Shown: in pieces, positions 11,651-24,700 of the stretch
Numbering within the stretch: position 1 is the stretch's first letter
Layout of the letters: every line of letters begins with the position of its first letter
Source: Telmatactis stephensoni
Taxonomy: Eukaryota; Cnidaria; Anthozoa; Actiniaria; Isophelliidae
NCBI GenBank assembly: GCA_029948255.1
Contig: JALIZF010001232.1
Span: forward strand, 149,501 to 213,500
DNA: 64,000 nt
Reading direction: 5' to 3'
Position numbers and translations under genes: made by a program
The notes under the pieces: generated by a model
Databases searched by the model: none
Told to the model about the DNA's origin: nothing
What the model saw: only the letters and a program-made list of their open reading frames with translations

Positions 11651-14036
11651 TGGTAAAAAGCACTTTTTTTTTCGCTTTTTTTCTTTTTGCCACATTATTT
11701 TTTCTTTATTTATATTTATTTATTTTATTTTTTATGACTCTTTTTTCGCTAAAGAAATTACAGCAACTCGTTAATATTTGATGATTCAAAATGCCTATTA
11801 AATTTCTCTAAAAAAGCTTTACAAGTCGGTCCAATCTTTCTGTTTAAATTTGGTGATAATAAAAATATATTGCTTTAAAGATGTCTCTATCTCGACTGAA
11901 ATCTTGCATGCATAGATCGCAACCACCTCGCAGGTCTCCTAATATCTCAATTACACTGTTATATCAGTCCTATATCCTTTGAGCAGATAAAACAAACAGT
12001 TGCCATGTTTGGATGAACGTGCAAAAGACTTAATAATTTGTTGAAATTCATCCAAGATGGCTCGCGACATGGCACTTGAAACTCAATTGTTAATCAGGTG
12101 AGAAATCTTGTAACTGTGAAAGTTTCGTTGCACTGAACCTCACACTTTATGAAAAAGCTTTAAGTTATTACTGAGTTAATCATTGAGTTTTCACAGTTTT
12201 GTTTAACATTTTAAAATATTGATGTAATGTTTATGTTTCTAAAGGGTTAATTGTTTGGGTTTCTTTTAGTTCTAATAATGACTTGACAAGATGCCAACCT
12301 CAAACATGCACCCAAAAGTTTCTAATTAACCCAATACGAGAGTGTTTACAGCAGAACAAATCAATCCACGGTCGTCAGTGAACAATTTCCCTCCCCGGCT
12401 ATCAGTGCTGTGCTTCAGCTTGCGAGCCATCGCCGGTCGCCAAGAATTTTCACTGAAAATTTCACTCACTAAACCTGGGTTTTCAGTTTTCTATTCTGAA
12501 GAGGCGCTTTACAGGTAAATATGTGGCTATATTCGTTTATTTATTTAATTTTCTTTCTAATACTATTGTCGAAACTCAATTTCATAATCTAATTTTTTTT
12601 GTTCGTTTTGTTTTGTTATATTCTTGCATGCCGTTTACTCGAGCCACATTTCTACAGAGAATCTAATACAACAAATAGTGATTTTCAAGAGGCAAAAAGT
12701 CTATCTTATAACTCTCGGTGTTCACATCTCGCCATTATTTTTTTGTTATTTTTAGATAATTTCTCAGGCCTCTTTCCTTTTAAAGCAATCTTAACTCAGA
12801 AATTCCGAACCCGAAAAACGATATTTTGTCCATGCACCCGTTTAAAAACAAAAGTCGGCAATCAATTGTTAGGCCGCATCGATTTACACGAGTAAATGTT
12901 CTTTTACAAGCTTTCTTGACAAGAAAATCTTGCTTGAGTAAACGCCAAAAAAACGGCTTGTCGAGGAGAAACCTTTGACTTACCATAACTCGGCTCGAAT
13001 TAGACTTCAATGATTTGCAGACATGCGTGCCATATGTCGGAGTGAAAATAAGACCAATACAAGTATTTTAACTACGTTTTCCAAGTCAATCTTTTTTTTT
13101 CCGCGAATGATCTTAATATTTACGTGCCGAACGTTTTATTTTGAAAACAAAAATCCTCTTTTTCTCGTCTTGTAGTCTTCCAATATTTATCATGTAAACA
13201 GTCATAAATAACAAAGCCAATAAGAATGAGCCGAGTTATGGTAAGCCTAAGTAATCCAGATTTCTATAAATTTTGGCGCGTTTGCCCCAATTCAAAATGG
13301 CGGACGAAAGCGTGAAGTGGCTTATTGTTCCTTGTCGAGGAGAAACCTACTCGCGTAGACGATAAAATGTTTGCCAGTTTTCTTCGTCAAGGAAACCTTA
13401 TCAAAGATAAATTTGTCGTGTAGATGCGGCTAGTTAGAATGTGAACTGAACTATACTCAAAAGCTGGATCACGAAAGTTTTGTCATTCTTGTCTTTTTTT
13501 AAGCAAACCTCAATAGCATAGGTTAAAATACATAGCTAAAGATTAATGTTTTTACCTCGTTTGATTCCACTGAATTTTTTTCTCCATTTTCAAGTCTTCA
13601 AACTTTAAAAGCGTTTTTGAGCCTGACATTTCCGTTGCCAACAGCAGAAATGCTATCCCGAAAATATTCATTTTGCTACAATTGCTCGACAACAGATTGC
13701 ATGATAATAAAGGTGTAAGACTTAAATATTTTGATGTTTAATGTAACATCATCAACAATGTGCTGCAAAATGACAACAAAGCGAGTGGAAATAAGCTCAA
13801 GTTCAGCCTCATCTACTGACAGGAACAAGTTGTCCTTGAGAAGGAAAAATTGGCTTTTTGGCATCGATCTACACGAACAGGCTTTCGGCTTGCCAAGGAA
13901 AAATTGCTAATTTTTTTTTCTTTTTTGGGCGTTTACACGCGCGAGCGGATTTTCCTTGGCAAGGAATACTTGTCCATTGAGATGTGGCTTTAGGATTCCA
14001 GCTTTACTGACGTCACATTGCTGATGATGACGTTAC

Positions 14037-14176
14037 ATTAAAGCCGCATCTCCAAGAGCAAGATTTTTTTGACAAGTTTTCCTTGAGCAGTAAAAATTTT
14101 TGTCATCTACACAAGCAAGTTTTTCGTAACAAGGGAAATGTATCAAGGTGACTCGATCGTGTGGATGTGGCTTAAA
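14037..14176. repeat. Small TIR repeat TTAAAGCCGCATCTCC within U
   Basis: TTAAAGCCGCATCTCCAAG is mirrored by GTGTGGATGTGGCTTAA about 120 bp later. Related motifs (CGTGTAGATGCGGCTAG near 13418, CATCGATCTACACG near 13861, GCCGCATCGATTTACACG near 12872) show that several decayed members of the same MITE family are packed in this part of U. Confidence 0.5.
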
Positions 14177-14229
14177 CATCAAAACATTGTCAATTTGTTT
14201 TTTAAGTTTTTTAAGACCATTAAATAATT

Positions 14230-14640
14230 TTTTAAACATGGCCATATGTGCATCTCTATTCTCCGAGTTGTTGCCGGTGTTTGATTATGCATGCCTGCAT
14301 GCGTGTCGCTTTGGCGCCTCGTGCAAAAAATGCAAATATACATGGAAAGTCACGCCAGTGATATCCAGAGTAACGCTGTACGTAGCAGTTCCTTACTACA
14401 GTTTCTAGAACTATGGTATTTCCTTGTACAAAAAGAAAACGGAGAAGTGAAATATTGCAGGAAAACACATTAAAGGCTAAAAAGGCGAAGAAAAGTAGTT
14501 CACCAGTCCAGGTAACTTGGAAGACTTCCATGCATTTGCATTTTTTGCACGAGGTGCCAAAGCGACACGCATAATCAAACACCGGCAACAACTCGGAGAA
14601 TAGAGATGCACATATGGCAATGTTTAAAAAATTATTTAAT
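14230..14640. repeat. Inverted-arm cassette in U1, interior flipped
   Basis: Arms containing CTCCGAGTTGTTGCCGG and CCGGCAACAACTCGGAG enclose about 250 bp. In U3 (24,940-25,300), and in U2 read on its own strand, the interior has one orientation. In U1 it has the opposite orientation relative to the flanks: CTTTGGCGCCTCGTGC lies on the left arm in U1 but its complement lies on the right arm in U3. Confidence 0.75.
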
Positions 14641-15292
14641 GGTCTTAAAAAACTTCAATGCCTTTGTAATTTACACACCTTACTGGTAAAGGATTGAATA
14701 TTCAATATCGAGAAATAAAAAAAAATTCATCTACTAGTTTTCAAGAAACAGTATTATTAACGTGGATGTCGAAATTCCGAGTTAAACGCGGCAATTTAGT
14801 GCTTTACGTACAGTCGTCTCAACGGCAATCAAAAACTGCAAATACGATGACATATTCACAAAATAAAGAACCATGCCTTGGTATTATTTGGAACCAAAAA
14901 TATTGCTAGTTTTCTTTGGGAAATTATGGTTATAAAATTACTTTAGTAAAGCACCCACGGATTTAAATTTCTTCAAAGTAAAATAATTGCTCCGTTTTTA
15001 CTCAAAATCGGCTTAATAGAATTTCTTGAAACGCTCTCACATTATAGACAAACATTTGATTTACAAAGTCTCATAAATCGTTTTGCTCGTCGAGGTCTGG
15101 ATTTTGAGAAAATTGGCAAAATTTCAAATCAAGTGTATAACAATTTCGATGTTAAAAAAGCTCCGATTTCAACCAAACTAGCATCATTATAAAATTTGGT
15201 CCATTTGTAGTAGGTGTGCGTAAAAAGTTTGGTCAACTTAATTCTGTAACGCAATTAATAGCCGCTTCAATTCGACTACCCGCGCACTGGCG

Positions 15293-15715
15293 TTAAAGGG
15301 TGCGAAGTTACAGCTAATGAAAGAAATTCACATTTCCCGCCAAATGACCATATATGGTCAAAATTAAGGCTATTTAAACGCCAATACAATGAATGTATTG
15401 GCACAGCGGCAAACACAGTTGCATAAAATCAAAATTGTAGTTTTTTCAATTTGGGATGTGTGGTGTTATGACGCGTTTTCGTCATGAGATACGTCATTAT
15501 GACGTCAATATGACGTTTTTGTGACGAAAATGCGTCGTAACACCACACATCCCAAATTGAAAAAACTACAATTTTGATTATATGCAACTTTGTGTTTGCC
15601 GCTTTGCCAATACATTCATTGTATTGGCGTTTAAATAGCCTTAATTTTGACCATATATGGTCATTTGGCGGGAAATGTGAATTTCTTTCATTAGCTGTAA
15701 CTTCGCACCCTTTAA
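15293..15715. mobile_element. Element F, copy 1: TTAA-bounded palindromic MITE at the U1/U2 junction
   Basis: Begins TTAAAGGGTGCGAAGTTAC and ends with the complement. The arms of about 180 bp are nearly perfect around a spacer of roughly 60 bp with three TGACGT/ACGTCA motifs. It is flanked on the left by ACTGGCG and on the right by its complement CGCCAGT, because U continues inverted on both sides. Copy 2 at 25984-26408 has the spacer in the opposite orientation. Confidence 0.8.
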
Positions 15716-18700
15716 CGCCAGTGCGCGGGTAGTCGAATTGAAGCGGCTATTAATTGCGTTACAGAATTAAGTTGACCAAACTTTTTACGCACACCTACTA
15801 CAAATGGACCAAATTTTATAATGATGCTAGTTTGGTTGAAATCGGAGCTTTTTTAACATCGAAATTGTTATACACTTGATTTGAAATTTTGCCAATTTTC
15901 TCAAAATCCAGACCTCGACGAGCAAAACGATTTATGAGACTTTGTAAATCAAATGTTTGTCTATAATGTGAGAGCGTTTAAAGAAATTCTATTAAGCCGA
16001 TTTTGAGTAAAAACGCAGCAATTGTTTAATTTTGGAGAAATTTAAAACCGCGGGTGCTTTACTAAATTAATTTTATAACAATGATTTTCCAAAGAAAAGT
16101 TGCAATATTTTTGTTTCTAAATAATACCAAGCATGTTTTTTTATTTTGTGAATATGTCATCGTATTTGCTGTTTTTGATCGCCGTTGAGACGACTGTACG
16201 TAAAGCACTAAATTGCCGCGTTTAACTCGGAATTTCGACATCCACGTTAATAATACTGTTTCTTAAAAACTAGTCAAGCAATTTTTTTTATGTCTCGATA
16301 TTGAATATTCAATCCTTTACCAGTAAGGTGTTTAAATTACAAAAGCATTGAAGTTTTTTAAGACCATTAAATAATTTTTGAAACATTGCCATATGTGCAT
16401 CTCTATTCTCCGAGTTGTTGCCGGTGTTTGATTCAGGCTTTATGATATGCATGCCTGCATGCGTGTCGCTTTGGCGCCTCGTGCAAAAAATGCAAATATA
16501 CATGGAAAGTCACGCCAGTGATATCCAGAGTAACGCTGTACGTAGCAGTTCCTTACTACAGTTTCTAGAACTATGGTATTTCCTTGTACAAAAAGAAAAC
16601 GGAGAAGTGAAATATTGCAGGAAAACACATTAAAGGCTAAAAAGGCGAAGAAAAGTAGTTCACCAGTCCAGGTAACTTGGAAGACTTCCATGCATTTGCA
16701 TTTTTTGCACGAGGTGCCAAAGCGACACGCATAATCAAACACCGGCAACAACTCGGAGAATAGAGATGCACATATGGCCATGTTTAAAAAATTATTTAAT
16801 GGTCTTAAAAAACTTAAAAAACAAATTGACAATGTTTTGATGTTTAAGCCACATCCACACGATCGAGTCACCTTGATACATTTCCCTTGTTACGAAAAAC
16901 TTGCTTGTGTAGATGACAAAAATTTTTACTGCTCAAGGAAAACTTGTCAAAAAAATCTTGCTCTTGGAGATGCGGCTTTAATGTAACGTCATCATCAGCA
17001 ATGTGACGTCAGTAAAGCTGGAATCCTAAAGCCACATCTCAATGGACAAGTATTCCTTGCCAAGGAAAATCCGCTCGCGCGTGTAAACGCCCAAAAAAGA
17101 AAAAAAAATTAGCAATTTTTCCTTGGCAAGCCGAAAGCCTGTTCGTGTAGATCGATGCCAAAAAGCCAATTTTTCCTTCTCAAGGACAACTTGTTCCTGT
17201 CAGTAGATGAGGCTGAACTTGAGCTTATTTCCACTCGCTTTGTTGTCATTTTGCAGCACATTGTTGATGATGTTACATTAAACATCAAAATATTTAAGTC
17301 TTACACCTTTATTATCATGCAATCTGTTGTCGAGCAATTGTAGCAAAATGAATATTTTCGGGATAGCATTTCTGCTGTTGGCAACGGAAATGTCAGGCTC
17401 AAAAACGCTTTTAAAGTTTGAAGACTTGAAAATGGAGAAAAAAATTCAGTGGAATCAAACGAGGTAAAAACATTAATCTTTAGCTATGTATTTTAACCTA
17501 TGCTATTGAGGTTTGCTTAAAAAAAGACAAGAATGACAAAACTTTCGTGATCCAGCTTTTGAGTATAGTTCAGTTCACATTCTAACTAGCCGCATCTACA
17601 CGACAAATTTATCTTTGATAAGGTTTCCTTGACGAAGAAAACTGGCAAACATTTTATCGTCTACGCGAGTAGGTTTCTCCTCGACAAGGAACAATAAGCC
17701 ACTTCACGCTTTCGTCCGCCATTTTGAATTGGGGCAAACGCGCCAAAATTTATAGAAATCTGGATTACTTAGGCTTACCATAACTCGGCTCATTCTTATT
17801 GGCTTTGTTATTTATGACTGTTTACATGATAAATATTGGAAGACTACAAGACGAGAAAAAGAGGATTTTTGTTTTCAAAATAAAACGTTCGGCACGTAAA
17901 TATTAAGATCATTCGCGGAAAAAAAAAGATTGACTTGGAAAACGTAGTTAAAATACTTGTATTGGTCTTATTTTCACTCCGACATATGGCACGCATGTCT
18001 GCAAATCATTGAAGTCTAATTCGAGCCGAGTTATGGTAAGTCAAAGGTTTCTCCTCGACAAGCCGTTTTTTTGGCGTTTACTCAAGCAAGATTTTCTTGT
18101 CAAGAAAGCTTGTAAAAGAACATTTACTCGTGTAAATCGATGCGGCCTAACAATTGATTGCCGACTTTTGTTTTTAAACGGGTGCATGGACAAAATATCG
18201 TTTTTCGGGTTCGGAATTTCTGAGTTAAGATTGCTTTAAAAGGAAAGAGGCCTGAGAAATTATCTAAAAATAACAAAAAAATAATGGCGAGATGTGAACA
18301 CCGAGAGTTATAAGATAGACTTTTTGCCTCTTGAAAATCACTATTTGTTGTATTAGATTCTCTGTAGAAATGTGGCTCGAGTAAACGGCATGCAAGAATA
18401 TAACAAAACAAAACGAACAAAAAAAATTAGATTATGAAATTGAGTTTCGACAATAGTATTAGAAAGAAAATTAAATAAATAAACGAATATAGCCACATAT
18501 TTACCTGTAAAGCGCCTCTTCAGAATAGAAAACTGAAAACCCAGGTTTAGTGAGTGAAATTTTCAGTGAAAATTCTTGGCGACCGGCGATGGCTCGCAAG
18601 CTGAAGCACAGCACTGATAGCCGGGGAGGGAAATTGTTCACTGACGACCGTGGATTGATTTGTTCTGCTGTAAACACTCTCGTATTGGGTTAATTAGAAA

Positions 18701-19975
18701 CTTTTGGGTGCATGTTTGAGGTTGGCATCTTGTCAAGTCATTATTAGAACTAAAAGAAACCCAAACAATTAACCCTTTAGAAACATAAACATTACATCAA
18801 TATTTTAAAATGTTAAACAAAACTGTGAAAACTCAATGATTAACTCAGTAATAACTTAAAGCTTTTTCATAAAGTGTGAGGTTCAGTGCAACGAAACTTT
18901 CACAGTTACAAGATTTCTCACCTGATTAACAATTGAGTTTCAAGTGCCATGTCGCGAGCCATCTTGGATGAATTTCAACAAATTATTAAGTCTTTTGCAC
19001 GTTCATCCAAACATGGCAACTGTTTGTTTTATCTGCTCAAAGGATATAGGACTGATATAACAGTGTAATTGAGATATTAGGAGACCTGCGAGGTGGTTGC
19101 GATCTATGCATGCAAGATTTCAGTCGAGATAGAGACATCTTTAAAGCAATATATTTTTATTATCACCAAATTTAAACAGAAAGATTGGACCGACTTGTAA
19201 AGCTTTTTTAGAGAAATTTAATAGGCATTTTGAATCATCAAATATTAACGAGTTGCTGTAATTTCTTTAGCGAAAAAAGAGTCATAAAAAATAAAATAAA
19301 TAAATATAAATAAAGAAAAAATAATGTGGCAAAAAGAAAAAAAGCGAAAAAAAAAGTGCTTTTTACCACCGAGACTCGAACTACGGACCTTTCGCTTAGA
19401 AAGCCATGGGTATGTCCACTTGACTATCGAGAAGTTGCATGACTTCGACAACTAAATTTTGTGTATTTATTGTCCATGTGTGGTTGCAACCCCACAGACA
19501 AAGCGAAGCAAAAATACAAGACAAATGCTTCTCTCTGTAGCAAAATGTCGCTATAAATAAAAGAAATTGCTTCATAAAACACTAAGCCAATAAACTCAAT
19601 ACGCCTTTTTCGTTGCTGTTTTTCGGCTATCCGACGACCTTGACCGGCGCTCGCCGGTCAGTTGGGCGTTCTCAAAATGTTTTCGTTTGCGGTTTAGCTA
19701 CTTTAACATTGACTCTTGTGATGATAGAGTACGAACACTAAAAGCTTGGATGACTTTGATGTTGGACTTGAAACGAGTTTTTATTGCTTGACAGCGATGT
19801 ATAAAGTCCGGCATTCAGAAAGGGTTTTACTCGTCAGTATCGACTGCAATGCAATATTCTATTGCGTAAGTCATGGAGTCATGGCTAAACTTGCTTCGGT
19901 AATTCGATGGTTTTTCCACTCCTTGCGCTAATACTAGGAATCCAAAAAGGCTTCTTCTTTAAACAACGTCTGTAT
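15716..19975 (-). repeat. Repeat unit U, copy 2 (inverted)
   Basis: Reverse complement of U1 and U3. Position pairs in the outer part sum to 31,019 (for example 13,676 with 17,343), and those inside the U1 patch to 31,008. 4260 bp, the same length as U3, and no mismatch to U3 was seen where compared. Confidence 0.85.
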
Positions 19976-21723
19976 TTAAGTGGGCGTCTCTGTTAAAGAC
20001 GCCCACCGATTTTGACTTTCGAAATAGATTTTCCTGGCACTCTATTATTTTGAAGGCCTGACCCAAAGAATGACTAACCTGAACTCAGTTTGCTAAAAAA
20101 TTATTTATTTATTTTTTTGGAGTCCGCCAAGCCTTCACTCGGCACAATGGCCATTTTGAAGTCAAGCAGATAGCAAAATACCAAGATATTGACATTGCCG
20201 TAAAGAAACAAATTTGTACTTAAATGTTATAACTTTTATATGAATATGTTCCTGTATCCTTCTACTTTGTTAGGCCACATGACTTTCAAAAATTACATTT
20301 TGTTTTTTAACGGTAGCAAGAAAATTCTAGACCCTCCTGCACACGCTGTGTTCGACATCACCAAACATCTCAACTTTAAGGGCTTGTTTCAAAATCGTGG
20401 GACCTTATTCATTCTCTTCCAGTATATGCGCATAAAGTACTAACGTTGGCCAATACAAAACGCTTATAAAATTTTTCTGCACTCAATTTTCTAGAAAAAT
20501 ACAAGAGCCCAAACTTCAGGTAATTTCGAAATAGCAGGATTTTCGGGATACCGGCCTAGTCTACATCTTCAATATATGATTTGGGCTACCTGTGTATTCA
20601 TCTTATGCTACAAAAATAGACAAAAAATAATCTCGATTACAGATTATTCATAATTGAAGATAGAATCTAATTGCAGAAAAGACAGGAAAATATATTTTTT
20701 GATTAACTTCCTGCTTTGCAAAAGCTCCCCTCTACCCCCTCCCCCTGTACTTAAATACTGGTGGACTGGGAACGAGTGATCTCGATGTAAACACATTCGT
20801 GAATTCGAACAAGTTTTCTCTCCAGCATTTTGACTCGTTTTGATAGATCAATGCCAGTTTTGTCTTGTGTATGGTTAACTGCATCTCTGAAGATGACTAT
20901 TTTATTTAAAGATTGCACAGAACGAACTTTGCACGGAAATTAGAAGCCAGTGAAACCACCACCAAGTTTTTACGTCACCATGCGACTGTTCATCGAATTT
21001 GCCCTGGAATGCCTGGCTGCTCGAAAGTCAAGCAGTACTTTTTAAGTTAAAGTGGATTAAATACGGCTTCCCACGACTACCAAGCTGCATGTAGGACCAA
21101 ATAAGGTAGTATATGTTAGCTGTTATCTTTAAAAAATTACATATAATGTATGGTGAATTTCGACATATTTTCAAATTACCTGAAGTTTGGGCTCTTGTAT
21201 TTTTCTAGAAAATTGAGTGCAGAAAAATTTTATAAGCGTTTTGTATTGGCCAACGTTAGTACTTTATGCGCATATACTGGAAGAGAATGAATAAGGTTCC
21301 ACGATTTTGAAACAAGCCCTTAAAGTTGAGATGTTTGGTGATGTCGAACACAGCGTGTGCAGGAGGGTCTAGAATTTTCTTGCTACCGTTAAAAAACAAA
21401 ATGTAATTTTTGAAAGTCATGTGGCCTAACAAAGTAGAAGGATACAGGAACATATTCATATAAAAGTTATAACATTTAAGTACAAATTTGTTTCTTTACG
21501 GCAATGTCAATATCTTGGCATTTTGCTATCTGCTTGACTTCAAAATGGCCATTGTGCCGAGTGAAGGCTTGGCGGACTCCAAAAAAATAAATAAATAATT
21601 TTTTAGCAAACTGAGTTCAGGTTAGTCATTCTTTGGGTCAGGCCTTCAAAATAATAGAGTGCCAGGAAAATCTATTTCGAAAGTCAAAATCGGTGGGCGT
21701 CTTTAACAGAGACGCCCACTTAA
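19976..21723. mobile_element. Element E, copy 2, at the U2/U3 junction
   Basis: Same orientation and length as copy 1. The only difference noticed is one base near 21612 (AAACTGAGTT here, AAACTAAGTT near 10932). Because its arms are mirrored and U continues inverted on both sides, it sits on the axis of a palindrome whose arms reach about 15.5 kb and 26.2 kb. Confidence 0.8.
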
Positions 21724-24700
21724 ATACAGACGTTGTTTAAAGAAGAAGCCTTTTTGGATTCCTAGTATTAGCGCAAGGAGTGGAAAAACCATCGAATTAC
21801 CGAAGCAAGTTTAGCCATGACTCCATGACTTACGCAATAGAATATTGCATTGCAGTCGATACTGACGAGTAAAACCCTTTCTGAATGCCGGACTTTATAC
21901 ATCGCTGTCAAGCAATAAAAACTCGTTTCAAGTCCAACATCAAAGTCATCCAAGCTTTTAGTGTTCGTACTCTATCATCACAAGAGTCAATGTTAAAGTA
22001 GCTAAACCGCAAACGAAAACATTTTGAGAACGCCCAACTGACCGGCGAGCGCCGGTCAAGGTCGTCGGATAGCCGAAAAACAGCAACGAAAAAGGCGTAT
22101 TGAGTTTATTGGCTTAGTGTTTTATGAAGCAATTTCTTTTATTTATAGCGACATTTTGCTACAGAGAGAAGCATTTGTCTTGTATTTTTGCTTCGCTTTG
22201 TCTGTGGGGTTGCAACCACACATGGACAATAAATACACAAAATTTAGTTGTCGAAGTCATGCAACTTCTCGATAGTCAAGTGGACATACCCATGGCTTTC
22301 TAAGCGAAAGGTCCGTAGTTCGAGTCTCGGTGGTAAAAAGCACTTTTTTTTTCGCTTTTTTTCTTTTTGCCACATTATTTTTTCTTTATTTATATTTATT
22401 TATTTTATTTTTTATGACTCTTTTTTCGCTAAAGAAATTACAGCAACTCGTTAATATTTGATGATTCAAAATGCCTATTAAATTTCTCTAAAAAAGCTTT
22501 ACAAGTCGGTCCAATCTTTCTGTTTAAATTTGGTGATAATAAAAATATATTGCTTTAAAGATGTCTCTATCTCGACTGAAATCTTGCATGCATAGATCGC
22601 AACCACCTCGCAGGTCTCCTAATATCTCAATTACACTGTTATATCAGTCCTATATCCTTTGAGCAGATAAAACAAACAGTTGCCATGTTTGGATGAACGT
22701 GCAAAAGACTTAATAATTTGTTGAAATTCATCCAAGATGGCTCGCGACATGGCACTTGAAACTCAATTGTTAATCAGGTGAGAAATCTTGTAACTGTGAA
22801 AGTTTCGTTGCACTGAACCTCACACTTTATGAAAAAGCTTTAAGTTATTACTGAGTTAATCATTGAGTTTTCACAGTTTTGTTTAACATTTTAAAATATT
22901 GATGTAATGTTTATGTTTCTAAAGGGTTAATTGTTTGGGTTTCTTTTAGTTCTAATAATGACTTGACAAGATGCCAACCTCAAACATGCACCCAAAAGTT
23001 TCTAATTAACCCAATACGAGAGTGTTTACAGCAGAACAAATCAATCCACGGTCGTCAGTGAACAATTTCCCTCCCCGGCTATCAGTGCTGTGCTTCAGCT
23101 TGCGAGCCATCGCCGGTCGCCAAGAATTTTCACTGAAAATTTCACTCACTAAACCTGGGTTTTCAGTTTTCTATTCTGAAGAGGCGCTTTACAGGTAAAT
23201 ATGTGGCTATATTCGTTTATTTATTTAATTTTCTTTCTAATACTATTGTCGAAACTCAATTTCATAATCTAATTTTTTTTGTTCGTTTTGTTTTGTTATA
23301 TTCTTGCATGCCGTTTACTCGAGCCACATTTCTACAGAGAATCTAATACAACAAATAGTGATTTTCAAGAGGCAAAAAGTCTATCTTATAACTCTCGGTG
23401 TTCACATCTCGCCATTATTTTTTTGTTATTTTTAGATAATTTCTCAGGCCTCTTTCCTTTTAAAGCAATCTTAACTCAGAAATTCCGAACCCGAAAAACG
23501 ATATTTTGTCCATGCACCCGTTTAAAAACAAAAGTCGGCAATCAATTGTTAGGCCGCATCGATTTACACGAGTAAATGTTCTTTTACAAGCTTTCTTGAC
23601 AAGAAAATCTTGCTTGAGTAAACGCCAAAAAAACGGCTTGTCGAGGAGAAACCTTTGACTTACCATAACTCGGCTCGAATTAGACTTCAATGATTTGCAG
23701 ACATGCGTGCCATATGTCGGAGTGAAAATAAGACCAATACAAGTATTTTAACTACGTTTTCCAAGTCAATCTTTTTTTTTCCGCGAATGATCTTAATATT
23801 TACGTGCCGAACGTTTTATTTTGAAAACAAAAATCCTCTTTTTCTCGTCTTGTAGTCTTCCAATATTTATCATGTAAACAGTCATAAATAACAAAGCCAA
23901 TAAGAATGAGCCGAGTTATGGTAAGCCTAAGTAATCCAGATTTCTATAAATTTTGGCGCGTTTGCCCCAATTCAAAATGGCGGACGAAAGCGTGAAGTGG
24001 CTTATTGTTCCTTGTCGAGGAGAAACCTACTCGCGTAGACGATAAAATGTTTGCCAGTTTTCTTCGTCAAGGAAACCTTATCAAAGATAAATTTGTCGTG
24101 TAGATGCGGCTAGTTAGAATGTGAACTGAACTATACTCAAAAGCTGGATCACGAAAGTTTTGTCATTCTTGTCTTTTTTTAAGCAAACCTCAATAGCATA
24201 GGTTAAAATACATAGCTAAAGATTAATGTTTTTACCTCGTTTGATTCCACTGAATTTTTTTCTCCATTTTCAAGTCTTCAAACTTTAAAAGCGTTTTTGA
24301 GCCTGACATTTCCGTTGCCAACAGCAGAAATGCTATCCCGAAAATATTCATTTTGCTACAATTGCTCGACAACAGATTGCATGATAATAAAGGTGTAAGA
24401 CTTAAATATTTTGATGTTTAATGTAACATCATCAACAATGTGCTGCAAAATGACAACAAAGCGAGTGGAAATAAGCTCAAGTTCAGCCTCATCTACTGAC
24501 AGGAACAAGTTGTCCTTGAGAAGGAAAAATTGGCTTTTTGGCATCGATCTACACGAACAGGCTTTCGGCTTGCCAAGGAAAAATTGCTAATTTTTTTTTC
24601 TTTTTTGGGCGTTTACACGCGCGAGCGGATTTTCCTTGGCAAGGAATACTTGTCCATTGAGATGTGGCTTTAGGATTCCAGCTTTACTGACGTCACATTG

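Larger units (their letters stand above)
11044..15292 (+). repeat. Repeat unit U, copy 1 of an inverted triplication
   Basis: 4249 bp between elements E and F. It matches U3 (21724-25983) in direct orientation with an offset of 10,680 bp, and U2 (15716-19975) in inverted orientation. Outside about 14,285-15,040, no mismatch was noticed in the stretches compared by eye. Inside that patch it differs by roughly one base in ten, is 11 bp shorter and has a flipped cassette. Contents: a tRNA-like SINE head (11565-11650), several small inverted repeats sharing a GCCGCATC / CTACACG motif, and a cassette with inverted arms. No frame inside shows protein-family features; the longest are mirrored in every copy. 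Confidence 0.85.

Noticed and set aside
9560..21459. Identical 67-codon frames at 9560, 10576, 20240 and 21256
   Set aside because: They are mirror and duplicate images created by the arms of element E; no domain features.
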